Shown here in pieces: positions 50,059-59,505 of a DNA stretch of 64,000 bases. The stretch's first letter is position 1; each line of letters starts with the position of its first letter. Position numbers and translations under genes: made by a program. This stretch comes from an uncultured Verrucomicrobiales bacterium (GTDB lineage: Bacteria; Verrucomicrobiota; Verrucomicrobiia; Verrucomicrobiales; Akkermansiaceae). The notes under the pieces were generated by a model that saw only the letters and a program-made list of their open reading frames with translations, ran no database searches and was not told where the DNA came from. The stretch is taken from assembly GCA_905478925.1 (NCBI GenBank), contig CAJQKQ010000022.1, forward strand, positions 27,594 to 91,593. Direction: 5' to 3'.

Positions 50059-52302
50059 ATGAAACCTCTTCTCACCCTCACCGCGATTGCCACCCTCGCC
50101 CTCACACCCCATCTCACTGGCGAAACCACCGGCTGGCTCAACTGGCGTGGACCGCTCCAAACCGGTGCCTCGCTTGAAAAAGAGCTCCCCTCCGACCTGA
50201 AAATCGGCAACGAACTCTGGACTTTCGACGTCCAGGGTGCCGGCACCCCGACCATCGCCGACGGCCGCCTCTACGCCTTTGGGTTCTACGGTGAAAAAGG
50301 CGAAGACACCCAGGAAGCCCTCATCTGCCTCGACGCCGACACCGGCAAACTCATCTGGGAAAAGCGCTTTTCCGACTACATCTCCGACGTCGTCTACAAC
50401 CGCTACGCCGTCGGAGCTCCGACCATCGACCCCGAAACCGGCAACGTTTACCTCCAACTCTCCAACGGCCGCTGCGTCGCCTTCACCCGCGATGGTGAGC
50501 AGATTTGGGAAATCTCCCTGATGGAAGAACTCAGCCGCCTCACTTTCCCCAACGGTCGCTCCGGCGCACCCGCCGTCTTCAATCACCTCGTCATCTTTCA
50601 CTGCGTCACCGCCAACTGGGGACTCACCGGCCCGGCAAGAGACCGCTTCTACGCCTTCGACAAAGTCACCGGCGAACTCGTCTGGTACTCCTCCCCCGGC
50701 ATCCGCCCGGTCGATTCCTCCTTCTCCATGCCGGTCTTCGGCAAGCTCGACGGCCACGACGTCTTCTACGCCGGCGTCGGCTGCGGCAACGTCGTCTGCG
50801 TCGATGCCAATACCGGCAAGCCACTCTGGCGCTACCAGCTTTCCAACGGCGGCGTGAACTCCCAGATCCTCCTCAATGGCGACCAACTCATCGCCATTCA
50901 CGGCAAGGAAAACCCCGGCCAGTCATCCAAAGGCCGCCTCATCTGCCTCAATCTTCCCAAGCAATACCCCGCCGAACAACTCGTCCTCGATGAGTCTTCC
51001 GTCGCTTGGAAGAACGACGACCACGTCGCCTTCACCTCCTCGCCCGTCCTCGCTGAAGGCAAGCTCTTCACCACCATCTCCACCGGCGAACTCGTCTGCG
51101 TCGATGCCGAAAGCGGCAAGACCCAATGGAAGGAAAAACTCGCCCCCGACCAGATCCACGCCTCCCCGACCTACGGCGACGGCAAACTCTACGTCCCCAT
51201 GTTCGACGGCGAATTCTACGTCCTCGACCCGGAAGAAACCGGAGCCAAACAACTCGCTAAAATAAAAACCGGCGAAGCCTGCCTCGGTGCCCCCGCCATC
51301 TGGGGAGGAAAAATCTACCTCTTCACCAAAACCAAACTCCACTGCTGGGGAACAGAGGGGAGCGCGGAAATTCTTGTCCGCCAAGTGGAAAAAACCCAGG
51401 CCGTATCGAAGCTGATCTCGTCGCTCCAAATCGTCCCCGCCGAGTTCGCCCTGCGCGCCGGAGGCAGCCAGTCGTTCAAAGTCTTCGGCCTCGATGCCAA
51501 AGGTCAAAGGATCAAGGAAGTCAGCCCTGAATCCTGGGAGGCTTTCATCCCCCCCACCGCCAGAGTGAAAGCCAAGGTCGACGCCACCTTCGAGGGCTCC
51601 ACCCTCACCGCCGGACCTGACGCCAAACTCTCCGCCGGCGCCTTCAAAGCCACCGTCGGCGATCTCTCCGCCACCACACGCGGCCGCGTCGTCGCCGGTT
51701 CTGGCTACCGCGCCGACTTCGAAGACGTCGAGCTCAAGATGGACTCCGCCGACGGCGAAAAAGTCAACTTCCCGCCGCTCCCATGGCTCGGAGCCCGCAT
51801 CAAATGGCACGTGCTCGAAAAGGACGGCTCCAAGGTCATCGCCAACCGCCTCGACAATGTGCTATTCCAGCGGACCATGAACTTCTTCGGCCACGTCGAC
51901 GAAAAGGACTACACCCTATCCGCCGATGTCATGACCGACGGCAACCGCCGCATCATGTCCAGCATCGGCCTCGTCAACCAACGCTACCTCATCACCCTGG
52001 TCGGCAACTCCCAGATTCTCGAAGTCTCTTCGAACTACGAGCGCGTCAACCAGTCGGTCAAATTCAAGATCAAGCCGAACACCTGGTACTCCCTAACAAC
52101 CCAAGTGAAGCGTAACGCCGACGGCACTGGCACAGTCTTCGCCAAAGCCTGGCCTCGCGGTGAAGACCAACCCGCCGACTGGTCCATCACCGTACCCGTA
52201 AAATACTGCCACCCTCACGGAGCCCCCGGCGTCTTCGCCTTCTCGCCCCAATCTCAGAAACGCGTTTACATCGACAACATCAAGCTCGAAGCCACGAAGT
52301 GA
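50059..52302 (+). CDS. PQQ-like propeller with C-terminal LamG/DUF1080-like beta-sandwich
   Basis: A 747-residue exported protein: MKPLLTLTAIATLALTPHLTG signal, propeller about 25-440 opening WLNWRGPLQTGAS with blades DADTGKLIWEK, DANTGKPLWRY and DAESGKTQWKE. A linker is followed by a beta-sandwich at about 560-747 (ADFEDVELK, ALP-like; DYTLSADVMTDGNRR; NTWYSLTTQVKRN; VYIDNIKLE), like carbohydrate-binding LamG folds. The combination suggests binding of glycans at the cell surface. Start at 50059. Confidence 0.8.
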   Translation: MKPLLTLTAIATLALTPHLTGETTGWLNWRGPLQTGASLEKELPSDLKIGNELWTFDVQGAGTPTIADGRLYAFGFYGEKGEDTQEALICLDADTGKLIWEKRFSDYISDVVYNRYAVGAPTIDPETGNVYLQLSNGRCVAFTRDGEQIWEISLMEELSRLTFPNGRSGAPAVFNHLVIFHCVTANWGLTGPARDRFYAFDKVTGELVWYSSPGIRPVDSSFSMPVFGKLDGHDVFYAGVGCGNVVCVDANTGKPLWRYQLSNGGVNSQILLNGDQLIAIHGKENPGQSSKGRLICLNLPKQYPAEQLVLDESSVAWKNDDHVAFTSSPVLAEGKLFTTISTGELVCVDAESGKTQWKEKLAPDQIHASPTYGDGKLYVPMFDGEFYVLDPEETGAKQLAKIKTGEACLGAPAIWGGKIYLFTKTKLHCWGTEGSAEILVRQVEKTQAVSKLISSLQIVPAEFALRAGGSQSFKVFGLDAKGQRIKEVSPESWEAFIPPTARVKAKVDATFEGSTLTAGPDAKLSAGAFKATVGDLSATTRGRVVAGSGYRADFEDVELKMDSADGEKVNFPPLPWLGARIKWHVLEKDGSKVIANRLDNVLFQRTMNFFGHVDEKDYTLSADVMTDGNRRIMSSIGLVNQRYLITLVGNSQILEVSSNYERVNQSVKFKIKPNTWYSLTTQVKRNADGTGTVFAKAWPRGEDQPADWSITVPVKYCHPHGAPGVFAFSPQSQKRVYIDNIKLEATK

Positions 52303-52310
52303 GCAAAATG

Positions 52311-52333
52311 GAGCGCGCGACTCCAGTCGCGCC
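52311..52333. repeat. Small intergenic palindrome, member of a two-copy repeat family
   Basis: GCGCGACTCCAGTCGCGC (52315-52332) is a perfect palindrome with 8-bp arms, preceded by GGA. A degenerate relative, GGAGCGCGGATTTCCAACCC, begins at 57560. Similar dispersed palindromes are common between genes of Verrucomicrobia, from memory. Confidence 0.5.
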
Positions 52334-52465
52334 CAATTCACCCCAGCACTGGATCGCCGCCTTCAAACAACCCAAAGCCCTCCTCACAACCCCTTTCAGA
52401 CCAAACGCCCAGCCAACAAGCGCTGAACACCGAAAACTGAAAACCAGCAACCCGGCCCATCACCC

Positions 52466-53986
52466 ATGAAACTTCCCAGCTACCTTCTCGCCCTATCCGC
52501 CACTCTCGCCCTCAGCCCCGCTCTGCTCGCCGAAGATTGGCCAATGTGGGGCAAAGATCCTTCCCGTAACATGGTCGGCAACGCCAAGAACCTGCCTGCT
52601 GAAATCACCGCCGGTGAGATCGATTCAGAGACGGAACAAGTCGACCTGAAGACAGCAAAAAACATTCTTTGGGCTTCAAAACTCGGCTCGCAAACCTACG
52701 GCAATACCACCGTCGCGGATGGTCGCGTTTATGTAGGCACCAACAACGAATCACCACGTGCCAAAAAGCAGGAAGGCGACCGTGGTGTGTTGATGGTATT
52801 CGACGAAAAGACCGGTGACTTCCTCTGGCAGCTCATCATTCCAAAGCTGGGGGCAGGCAAGGTCAGCGACTGGGAATACGTGGGACTATGCTCCTCAGCC
52901 TGCATCGTCGGGGACAAGGCATGGGTCATCACGAACCGTGGCGAAATCCTCTGTCTCGATACCGCAGGCCAAGCCAACGGAAATGACGGCCCATTCAAGG
53001 ACGAGGGCAAATACATGACGCCCAAGGGCGGCGAGCCTGTCGAGGTAACCAAGCAACACGCTGACATCCTCTGGATCTATGACATGCGCGAAAAACTCGG
53101 CGTGTTCCCACACAACGTTTCCTCCTGCTCGCCCATGGTCGTCGATGGCATCCTCTACACCGCCACTTCTAACGGAGTGGACTGGTCGCATAAGAACATC
53201 CCTGCTCCTCTAGCACCTTCCCTCGTCGCGATCGATGCCAACAAGGGCACGCTCATTGGCGAAGAAATCTCGGGTGTTTCCGAGCGTGTGCTGCACGCAT
53301 CATGGTCCTCCCCTGCCTATGGCAAGCTGGACGAAAAAGACCGCATCATCTGGGGCGGCGGCGATGGCTTCGCATACACCTTTGAGCCAAAGCCAGTAAT
53401 GGATAAGGACGAAGGCTTTGAAATCCTCAAGGAAGCATGGCGTTACGATGCAAACCCAGCCGAGTATCGCAATAAGGGTGACCAGCCCATCAAGTATGCG
53501 ACCTACAAGGGGCCAAGCGAAATCATCGGCACTACGATTGTCTCGGACAACCACGTTTACACGATCATCGGCCAGGATCCAGAGCACGGCGACGGCCTCG
53601 GCATGCTCAGCTGCCTCGATTCCAAAGGCAAGATCGTCTGGACTTACAAAGACATCGGTCGCTCGATCTCCACTCCGAGCATTCACGACGGATTGATCTA
53701 CATGGCCGAGTATGATGGCGACCTTCACTGCCTCGACGCCAAGACCGGAAAACACCACTGGAAGCATGAGACCTTCTCCCGTATTTGGGGTTCCACTCTC
53801 GTCGCCGACGGCAAGGTCTTCCTGCCAACGGAAGACGGCGAAGTCCACGTGCTCGCTACCGGCACGACCAAAAAAGAGCTCGGTATCTACGAATTCGACG
53901 CACCGATCTACAGCAGCCCAGTTGTCGCGAACGATGTCCTCTACATCGCCACGATGACTCACCTGTATGCGATCGGGAACAAGTGA
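52466..53986 (+). CDS. PQQ-like beta-propeller repeat protein
   Basis: A 506-residue exported propeller: MKLPSYLLALSATLALSPALLA signal, then EDWPMWGKDPSRNMVGN. The opening motif differs from the other seven (W-G-K-D-P instead of R-G-P). Blades include DEKTGDFLWQL, DAKTGKHHWKHET and a DMREKLGVFPHN loop rich in acidic residues. It lies 57 bp before the DUF3311-like/SSF pair in the same direction and could be co-transcribed. Confidence 0.82.
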   Translation: MKLPSYLLALSATLALSPALLAEDWPMWGKDPSRNMVGNAKNLPAEITAGEIDSETEQVDLKTAKNILWASKLGSQTYGNTTVADGRVYVGTNNESPRAKKQEGDRGVLMVFDEKTGDFLWQLIIPKLGAGKVSDWEYVGLCSSACIVGDKAWVITNRGEILCLDTAGQANGNDGPFKDEGKYMTPKGGEPVEVTKQHADILWIYDMREKLGVFPHNVSSCSPMVVDGILYTATSNGVDWSHKNIPAPLAPSLVAIDANKGTLIGEEISGVSERVLHASWSSPAYGKLDEKDRIIWGGGDGFAYTFEPKPVMDKDEGFEILKEAWRYDANPAEYRNKGDQPIKYATYKGPSEIIGTTIVSDNHVYTIIGQDPEHGDGLGMLSCLDSKGKIVWTYKDIGRSISTPSIHDGLIYMAEYDGDLHCLDAKTGKHHWKHETFSRIWGSTLVADGKVFLPTEDGEVHVLATGTTKKELGIYEFDAPIYSSPVVANDVLYIATMTHLYAIGNK

Positions 53987-54043
53987 TTCCCACAAATTCG
54001 TATCGCCGCCCCTAAGGGGCACTGCCACCGCACTCCAAACATT

Positions 54044-54286
54044 ATGAAACCCGCTGTCCTGATTGCTATTGTCGTCTTCATTGTCCTCGCCATCTTGCAT
54101 CAGGATGTCTGGAACTGGGATAATGCTGACCTCGTATTTGGCTTCATGCCGATCGGGCTCGCCTATCACGCGGGTTATTCCATCGTCGCTGCCACATTCT
54201 GGGCCATCGTGATGAAATTCGCATGGCCGACACCGCTGGAGGAATGGGCCGACGAGACGGATGATGCCGCCACCAACAATAATTGA
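54044..54286 (+). CDS. DUF3311-like small membrane protein, symporter partner
   Basis: An 80-residue peptide with two transmembrane helices (AVLIAIVVFIVLAILHQDVW and YHAGYSIVAATFWAIVMKFAW) and an acidic tail. This layout is typical of DUF3311 proteins that precede SSF transporters. It ends 19 bp before the symporter gene. Confidence 0.78.
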   Translation: MKPAVLIAIVVFIVLAILHQDVWNWDNADLVFGFMPIGLAYHAGYSIVAATFWAIVMKFAWPTPLEEWADETDDAATNNN

Positions 54287-54304
54287 TTTCAAAGCCCATC
54301 CGAT

Positions 54305-55816
54305 ATGACTCCGATCATCGTTATTGCCATCTACCTAGGCGCATTGCTCGCCTTCGCACTCTTCTCCAGCAGGTTCTCTCGCGGAACGAGCGCAGACTAC
54401 TTTGTCGCCAGTCGCTCCATCGGCCCCTTCATGCTGCTCATGTCGGTCTTCGGCACCACCATGACTGCCTTTGCTTTGGTCGGTTCTACCGGAAAGGCTT
54501 TCCAACTAGGCATTGGCACCTACGGCCTGATGGCCTCTTCCTCGGGACTTATCCACGCCGCCTGTTTCCTGGTGATCGGCATCCGCCTATGGGCCATCGG
54601 CAAGCGCCACGGCTACGTGACCCAGATCCAGTTTTTCAGAGGTCGCTTTGATTCCAACGCGTTCGGCTACCTGCTCTTCCCCATTCTTGTCCTCCTCGTC
54701 ATTCCCTATCTCCTGATCGGGGTGATTGGTGCAAGCAAGACCATGATGGGACTGACCGGACCCAAAGGCCCGAATCCCGGAATGTTCCCGGAATTCTTCG
54801 AGTCTACCGGAGGCGCGATTCCTCCAGAGCTAACCGGTGCCGTTATCTGCCTGGTGGTTCTTTGCTACGTTTTCGCAGGAGGTTCGCGGGCAGCAGCGTG
54901 GGCAAACACCTTCCAGACAATCGTTTTCATGGCGATGGGGATTCTCGCCTTCACTCTGATTTCCAACAAACTCGGCGGAGTCGGTGCTGCCATTGAGCAA
55001 GCGAAAGCCAGCCACCTCGTCCGCACGGAGAGCGACCACGCAGGTGTCTCTCCCATCACCTTTCTGACCTATATGTTCATCCCTTTGAGTGTCGGGATGT
55101 TCCCGCACCTCTTCCAGCACTGGCTCACTGCACGCAGCGCAAAGGCCTTCAAACTCACCGTCATCGCACACCCCATCTGTATCATGATCGTGTGGGTTCC
55201 CTGTGTGCTAATCGGAATATGGGCAACAGGAATTCTCCCACCAGATGCTACCCCAGGCGCAGTGCTCGCCATGATGGTCGGCAAGCTGATTGGCAGTCCC
55301 ATCATCGTCGGCATGGTTACCGCAGGCATCTTGGCAGCCATCATGTCCTCGCTGGATTCCCAGTTCCTCTGCCTCGGCACCATGTTCACCAATGACATCG
55401 TCCTCCACGGCGGGAAGAAGAACCGATTCACCGACAAGCAGGTCATCCTGATGGCCCGGCTCTTTATCGTCGGCATCGTGACGCTCACCTACATCCTTTC
55501 CCTCGTCCTCTTTAAGCAAAACGTCTTCGACCTCGCGATCTGGTGTTTCTCAGGTTTCGCCGCACTCACTCCTCTCGTCATTGCCGCGCTTTACTGGAAA
55601 CGGGCAACATTGCCGGGAGCTTACGCCAGCGTGATCGCCACCACGGTGACTTGGTTCTACTTCTTCAAACAGTCCGGCTATGGCGGTGAATACACGGTCA
55701 ATGGCGTCATGCCCGTCGCCTACTGCTGGCTCGCTGGTGCCGTGGCTATGATCGTCGTCTCACTCGTTACCAAGCCCCCAAGCAAGCAGACCATCGCAAA
55801 ATTTTTCCCGAGCTAG
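54305..55816 (+). CDS. Sodium:solute symporter family (SSF) transporter
   Basis: A 503-residue inner-membrane transporter with about 13 helices. SSF features are FSSRFSRGTSADYFVASRSIG near the start, GSRAAAWANTFQTIVF, and ILAAIMSSLDSQFLCLGTMFTND. Substrate cannot be read; relatives carry carboxylates, sugars or amino acids. The upstream DUF3311-like peptide is its usual accessory. Confidence 0.9.
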   Translation: MTPIIVIAIYLGALLAFALFSSRFSRGTSADYFVASRSIGPFMLLMSVFGTTMTAFALVGSTGKAFQLGIGTYGLMASSSGLIHAACFLVIGIRLWAIGKRHGYVTQIQFFRGRFDSNAFGYLLFPILVLLVIPYLLIGVIGASKTMMGLTGPKGPNPGMFPEFFESTGGAIPPELTGAVICLVVLCYVFAGGSRAAAWANTFQTIVFMAMGILAFTLISNKLGGVGAAIEQAKASHLVRTESDHAGVSPITFLTYMFIPLSVGMFPHLFQHWLTARSAKAFKLTVIAHPICIMIVWVPCVLIGIWATGILPPDATPGAVLAMMVGKLIGSPIIVGMVTAGILAAIMSSLDSQFLCLGTMFTNDIVLHGGKKNRFTDKQVILMARLFIVGIVTLTYILSLVLFKQNVFDLAIWCFSGFAALTPLVIAALYWKRATLPGAYASVIATTVTWFYFFKQSGYGGEYTVNGVMPVAYCWLAGAVAMIVVSLVTKPPSKQTIAKFFPS

Positions 55817-55869
55817 GTCAGAAACAACAAGAAATCGACAAATCCCCAAAAACCTCTTAGTCTTTGAAT

Positions 55870-56049
55870 ATGAGCGACGACCTACGAGAACCTCTCCGCA
55901 AGAAAGTTGGCGGGAGTCTCAGCGCAGTTCCACCGCTTGAGAGGCTGGAGTCACTGCGAAGAAACGCGCTATGGCTCAAAGGAGGAAAATGGAACCCACC
56001 AACAGACGATGGAACCTACGTTCGAAAAACTGTTGGCAAGGCTCGCTGA
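55870..56049 (+). CDS. Small ORF overlapping the nucleotidyltransferase start
   Basis: A 59-residue basic ORF (SDDLREPLRKKVGGSLSAVP, then LRRNALWLKGGKWNPP). It overlaps the next gene by 41 bp. The family is not recognised and the ribosome site is weak. It could be a partner of the nucleotidyltransferase or non-coding. Confidence 0.35.
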   Translation: MSDDLREPLRKKVGGSLSAVPPLERLESLRRNALWLKGGKWNPPTDDGTYVRKTVGKAR

Positions 56050-56425
56050 CCATTCGGTCGAGTTTCTCCTCGTCGGTGGGGTTGCCGTCACTCTTCACGG
56101 TTATGCACGCCTGACTGAAGACGTCGACATCCTGATCCAAAACTCATCGGAGAACATCAATCGCCTTCTTGGTTCCCTAGCCAACTACGGCGAAGGCTTC
56201 GCCAAAGAACTCTCTCCCGAAGATTTCACTGACGAAGAGGGAGCCATTCGAATCGTCGAGGTTGCCGAAAACAGCCAACTCGACATCTTCACCCGCATGA
56301 GCGGTCTTCTATTCGAAGACCTTGCTGTTGATTCTGAGCAATTTCACTTCTCCGGCCGCACGATTCACTACGCCTCAAAAGCCACACTTAAGCGCCTCGA
56401 TGCCGATCCAAGTGCCTTCGACTAA
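56009..56425 (+). CDS. Small nucleotidyltransferase-fold protein
   Basis: A 138-residue protein of the DUF6036/MNT type: FLLVGGVAVTLHGYARLTEDVDILI has the GG and D-x-D motifs of the pol-beta fold. Later acidic residue in SQLDIFTR may be the third metal ligand. Such stand-alone proteins are often antitoxins or AMPylators in toxin-antitoxin modules. The ATG at 56009 fits; the frame opens at 55907 with an unlikely extension. Confidence 0.72.
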   Translation: MEPTFEKLLARLADHSVEFLLVGGVAVTLHGYARLTEDVDILIQNSSENINRLLGSLANYGEGFAKELSPEDFTDEEGAIRIVEVAENSQLDIFTRMSGLLFEDLAVDSEQFHFSGRTIHYASKATLKRLDADPSAFD

Positions 56426-56486
56426 TCGTTCTTTCATTCTCACCCGCCTTTCAAAAATTCCATCCATCCTAGTCCCAAAAACAACG

Positions 56487-57557
56487 ATGTCCTCAACCCT
56501 CACCGTCCCCGAAGCCGCCGCCCAACTCGACGCCCACACCCGCGAGATGGTCCAGTGGCACTTTTCTCCTGAAACCGGATGCCCTTACTGGCTGGAAAAG
56601 GCGAAGTCGCTCGATTTTAACCCGCTGACCGATATCCACTGCTTCGCAGACATCCTGAAATTTGAGCATTTCGACGACGAAATCCTGCGCAAGGAAGACC
56701 CCGCACGATTCATCCCCAAAGCATTTGGTGACCGCCCCTACAATATCTTTGAAACCGGCGGCACCACCGGGATGCCGAAACAACGCATCGGCTGGGAAGA
56801 CTACAAAACGGACTACACCGAATTCTCCGACCACTACGGACCGGACTTCTTCCCCGCTGGGGCGAACTGGCTGATGGTCGGCCCGACCGGCCCGCGACGT
56901 CTCCGCATGGCCATCGAGCACCTCGCCAATATCCGTGGCGGTGCCTGCTATTTCATCGATCTCGACCCACGCTGGGTAAAGCGCCTGATCGGCATGGGCG
57001 AAATGCGCATGGCCAAGCTCTACCAAGAGCACGTCATCGACCAGGCCGCCACGATCATTCGTCACCGCGACATCGGCTGCCTCTTCACCACGCCCAAGCT
57101 ACTCGAAAGTCTCGCTGAGCGCATGTCGTTGGCAGATGCAGGCATCGGTGGCGTTTTCGCAGGAGGCACCACGATGACTCCGCAGTATGTCCGTTTCATC
57201 GAAGAGGAAGTGCTGGAGGGCAAAGTCAACTTCGCGCCGACCTACGGCAATACCCTCATGGGGCTGGCGATCAGCAAAAAACGCGGACCGGGCGAATACA
57301 GCCTAACTTACCACGCCCCGCAGCCGCGCGCCGTGCTACGCATCGTAAATCCGGACGACACCGACCAACTCATGGACTACGATGAGTATGGCCGCGTGGA
57401 ATTATCCACCATGACCAAGGAATTTTTCATGCCCCGCTTCCTCGAACGTGACGAAGCCATCCGCCGCAAGCCCTGTGATGAATTCGCATGGGACGGCGTC
57501 GGTGACGTCCGCCCGTTCCAAAGCGGATCGACAACCGTGATCGAAGGGGTCTACTAA
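56487..57557 (+). CDS. AMP-forming adenylase (phenazine/CoF-synthetase-like, LuxE-like)
   Basis: A 356-residue protein of the acyl-adenylate superfamily. FETGGTTGMPKQR is the ATP-binding A3-type loop; NFAPTYGNTLMG matches the A5 region; GRVELSTMTKEFF the A7 region. The C-terminal subdomain is short, as in LuxE/CoF-synthetase-like proteins that pass acyl groups without a usual CoA partner. It likely activates a carboxylic acid for the reductase downstream. Start at 56487; the upstream extension to 56322 overlaps the previous gene. Confidence 0.78.
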   Translation: MSSTLTVPEAAAQLDAHTREMVQWHFSPETGCPYWLEKAKSLDFNPLTDIHCFADILKFEHFDDEILRKEDPARFIPKAFGDRPYNIFETGGTTGMPKQRIGWEDYKTDYTEFSDHYGPDFFPAGANWLMVGPTGPRRLRMAIEHLANIRGGACYFIDLDPRWVKRLIGMGEMRMAKLYQEHVIDQAATIIRHRDIGCLFTTPKLLESLAERMSLADAGIGGVFAGGTTMTPQYVRFIEEEVLEGKVNFAPTYGNTLMGLAISKKRGPGEYSLTYHAPQPRAVLRIVNPDDTDQLMDYDEYGRVELSTMTKEFFMPRFLERDEAIRRKPCDEFAWDGVGDVRPFQSGSTTVIEGVY

Positions 57558-57559
57558 GG

Positions 57560-57582
57560 AGCGCGGATTTCCAACCCGCTTC
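57560..57582. repeat. Degenerate copy of the intergenic palindrome
   Basis: GGAGCGCGGATTTCCAACCC parallels GGAGCGCGCGACTCCAGTCG at 52311. It starts 3 bp after the ligase gene stop codon and could act as a weak terminator or processing site. Confidence 0.35.
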
Positions 57583-57595
57583 ACCTATCCGTTGA

Positions 57596-57961
57596 ATGAA
57601 CACTAAAGCTTTTCGAAGAATGATTCAGGTTACTTTGCTATTCGCGGCACTAGGAAGCTTGCTTGGAATCATCGGCATCAGCATCGAGAATCACAACGAG
57701 CAGATCCATGGTGCCAGTTATCCGAATTACGATTGGGAGCTTCTTACAATCTTCTCGCTTCCAGGAAGCACCATTGTAGAGCGCGAACTTGGATACGATC
57801 TGCAACTTGGTGAATTGCGGTACCACTTCTGGAAGGCCGTCGCTTGGAACAGCGCCTTCTACGCAGCGTCCGCCGCCATCTTGTTTCTACTAGGTCGCTT
57901 CCATTCGCCCTCTATAGATGATCAGATTCCAAAGCCTATTCATTCTTCCACTGATCACTGA
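57596..57961 (+). CDS. Hypothetical membrane protein (two helices)
   Basis: A 121-residue protein with an N-terminal helix (VTLLFAALGSLLGIIGISIE) and a C-terminal one (FYAASAAILFLLGRF) around a periplasmic loop. The family is unknown. Its last codons and stop are in a triplicated ACTGATC (57950-57970), so the C-terminus may have arisen by repeat expansion. Same direction as the surrounding cluster. Confidence 0.55.
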   Translation: MNTKAFRRMIQVTLLFAALGSLLGIIGISIENHNEQIHGASYPNYDWELLTIFSLPGSTIVERELGYDLQLGELRYHFWKAVAWNSAFYAASAAILFLLGRFHSPSIDDQIPKPIHSSTDH

Positions 57962-57970
57962 TCACTGATC
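57950..57970. repeat. Heptanucleotide tandem repeat (ACTGATC x3)
   Basis: Three perfect copies are followed by a partial ACT. The repeat contains the stop codon of the preceding gene; loss or gain of a unit would change its reading frame. Confidence 0.8.
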
Positions 57971-57986
57971 ACTCGGCACTTTCCCC

Positions 57987-59414
57987 ATGAACATCCCCAT
58001 CCTCCGCCTCGGCCGCGAATACGAGAGCTACGACCAGGTCGAACTCGATCTCGGCGGCGGCGAAACACTGGTCACTCACACCGCCAACCCCGGCCTGATC
58101 CGCCGAGACTTGCTGCGCATTGCCGAGTCCAAGGCTGCGCTCGACGCGATCCCCGCCGACACCCTGGCGTCCTACTGCGAGCAAGCCGCCGAGCTTTTTC
58201 TCCACGCTGACCTACCAATCGGAGACGCGATCCAATCCCCGCAGGACTACATCGAATCCCTCTCCGCACTCACCCGCCTGCCGCACACCCTCGTGCGCAT
58301 GAACATGGCCAAAATCCACGCGGCAATGTCGCAGGTCCGCACTGTGATCAACGGTCTCACCCGCAACCTGCCACTCGAAATTTTCGACCGTGGACTGACG
58401 AATCTGACCGACCTCGCCGTCAACTACTACCCCGCCGCCAGCAGCCTCGGGGTCTCTCTCCCCAGCAACGCTCCAGCCGTCAACTCGCTGTGGATTCCCG
58501 CCCCGGTGATGAAAATCCCGGTCTTACTCAAGCCCGGCCGCGAGGATCCCTTCACCCCGCTGCGCATCGTCCAGGCGATGATCCAGGCCGGCTTCCCGAA
58601 AGAGGCTTTTGGTTTCTATCCGACCACCCACGAAGGCGGCGACACGATTCTAACCTGTTGTGGCCGTGGCATCGCCTTCGGCAATGACACCACCCTCAGG
58701 AAATACTCGGCCTTTCCCAGTATCTCCGTCCACGGCACCGGCCGCTCGAAGATCCTCATCGGCGATGACATGATCGCCCGCTGGCCCGAGTTCCTCGACG
58801 TCATCGTCCAATCCATCTCCGCCAACGGCGGCCGCTCCTGCATCAACACCTCCGCCATACTCGTCCCCTCCCACCGCGACGAACTCGCCGACGCCATTGC
58901 CATGAAGCTCGCCGAGATCAAGCCACTCGCCCGCGACGACGACCACGCCCTAATCTGCGGCTTCGCCAATCCGGCCATGGCCGACGGGATCGACGATCTC
59001 ATCACCGCCCAGCTCAAGGAGCCCGGCGCCGAAGACCTCACCGCCAGACACCGCGACGGCGAACGCAAGATCGAAGCTTTCGAGCAAACCTACCTCAACC
59101 CCACCCTCGTCTCCTGCACCGACCCGAAGCATCCACTCGCCAACACCGAGTTCATGTTCCCCTACGCCAGCATCACCGAGATCCCGCAAAAAGACATGCT
59201 CGCCAATATCGGCCAGACCCTCGTCGTATCCGCGATCACCGAGGACCAGAACTTCATCAACCAGCTCCTCCTCAGCCCCGACATCGAACGACTCACCCTC
59301 GGACCCTTCCCCACCAACCGCGTCCAGTGGGAGCAACCCCACGAAGGCAACCTCTTCGAATTCCTTTACCACCGCCGCGCCATCCAAGGAAATATTCCCT
59401 CCCGCACGACCTGA
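57987..59414 (+). CDS. Aldehyde dehydrogenase superfamily reductase (acyl reductase-like)
   Basis: A 475-residue protein. NAPAVNSLWIPAPVMKIPVLLKPG resembles the cofactor region of ALDH/LuxC-type reductases; SANGGRSCINTSAILV has the catalytic Cys, followed by ICGFANPAMADGIDDL. It could reduce an activated acyl group to an aldehyde using NAD(P)H. It fits between the adenylase (56487) and the iron alcohol dehydrogenase (59506) as the middle step. No signal peptide. Confidence 0.78.
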   Translation: MNIPILRLGREYESYDQVELDLGGGETLVTHTANPGLIRRDLLRIAESKAALDAIPADTLASYCEQAAELFLHADLPIGDAIQSPQDYIESLSALTRLPHTLVRMNMAKIHAAMSQVRTVINGLTRNLPLEIFDRGLTNLTDLAVNYYPAASSLGVSLPSNAPAVNSLWIPAPVMKIPVLLKPGREDPFTPLRIVQAMIQAGFPKEAFGFYPTTHEGGDTILTCCGRGIAFGNDTTLRKYSAFPSISVHGTGRSKILIGDDMIARWPEFLDVIVQSISANGGRSCINTSAILVPSHRDELADAIAMKLAEIKPLARDDDHALICGFANPAMADGIDDLITAQLKEPGAEDLTARHRDGERKIEAFEQTYLNPTLVSCTDPKHPLANTEFMFPYASITEIPQKDMLANIGQTLVVSAITEDQNFINQLLLSPDIERLTLGPFPTNRVQWEQPHEGNLFEFLYHRRAIQGNIPSRTT

Positions 59415-59444
59415 AACTCAGAATCTTGCAAATCGGGTTTTCTC

Positions 59445-59470
59445 CGCGACCCTCTACCGCGACCCTCTAC
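59445..59470. repeat. Tandem 13-bp duplication (CGCGACCCTCTAC x2)
   Basis: Two exact copies lie between the reductase and alcohol dehydrogenase genes. Nothing else is evident in this gap. Confidence 0.8.
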
Positions 59471-59505
59471 CACGCCCGCGCTTCAGCGCTGTAAACCAAC
59501 TACCC

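Noticed and set aside
53300..54292. 330-residue minus-strand open frame
   Set aside because: Covers the end of a PQQ gene and the DUF3311-like gene in antisense; no protein-like features.
57950..57970. CRISPR-like repeat
   Set aside because: Units are 7 bp, directly adjacent and without spacers; a simple tandem repeat.
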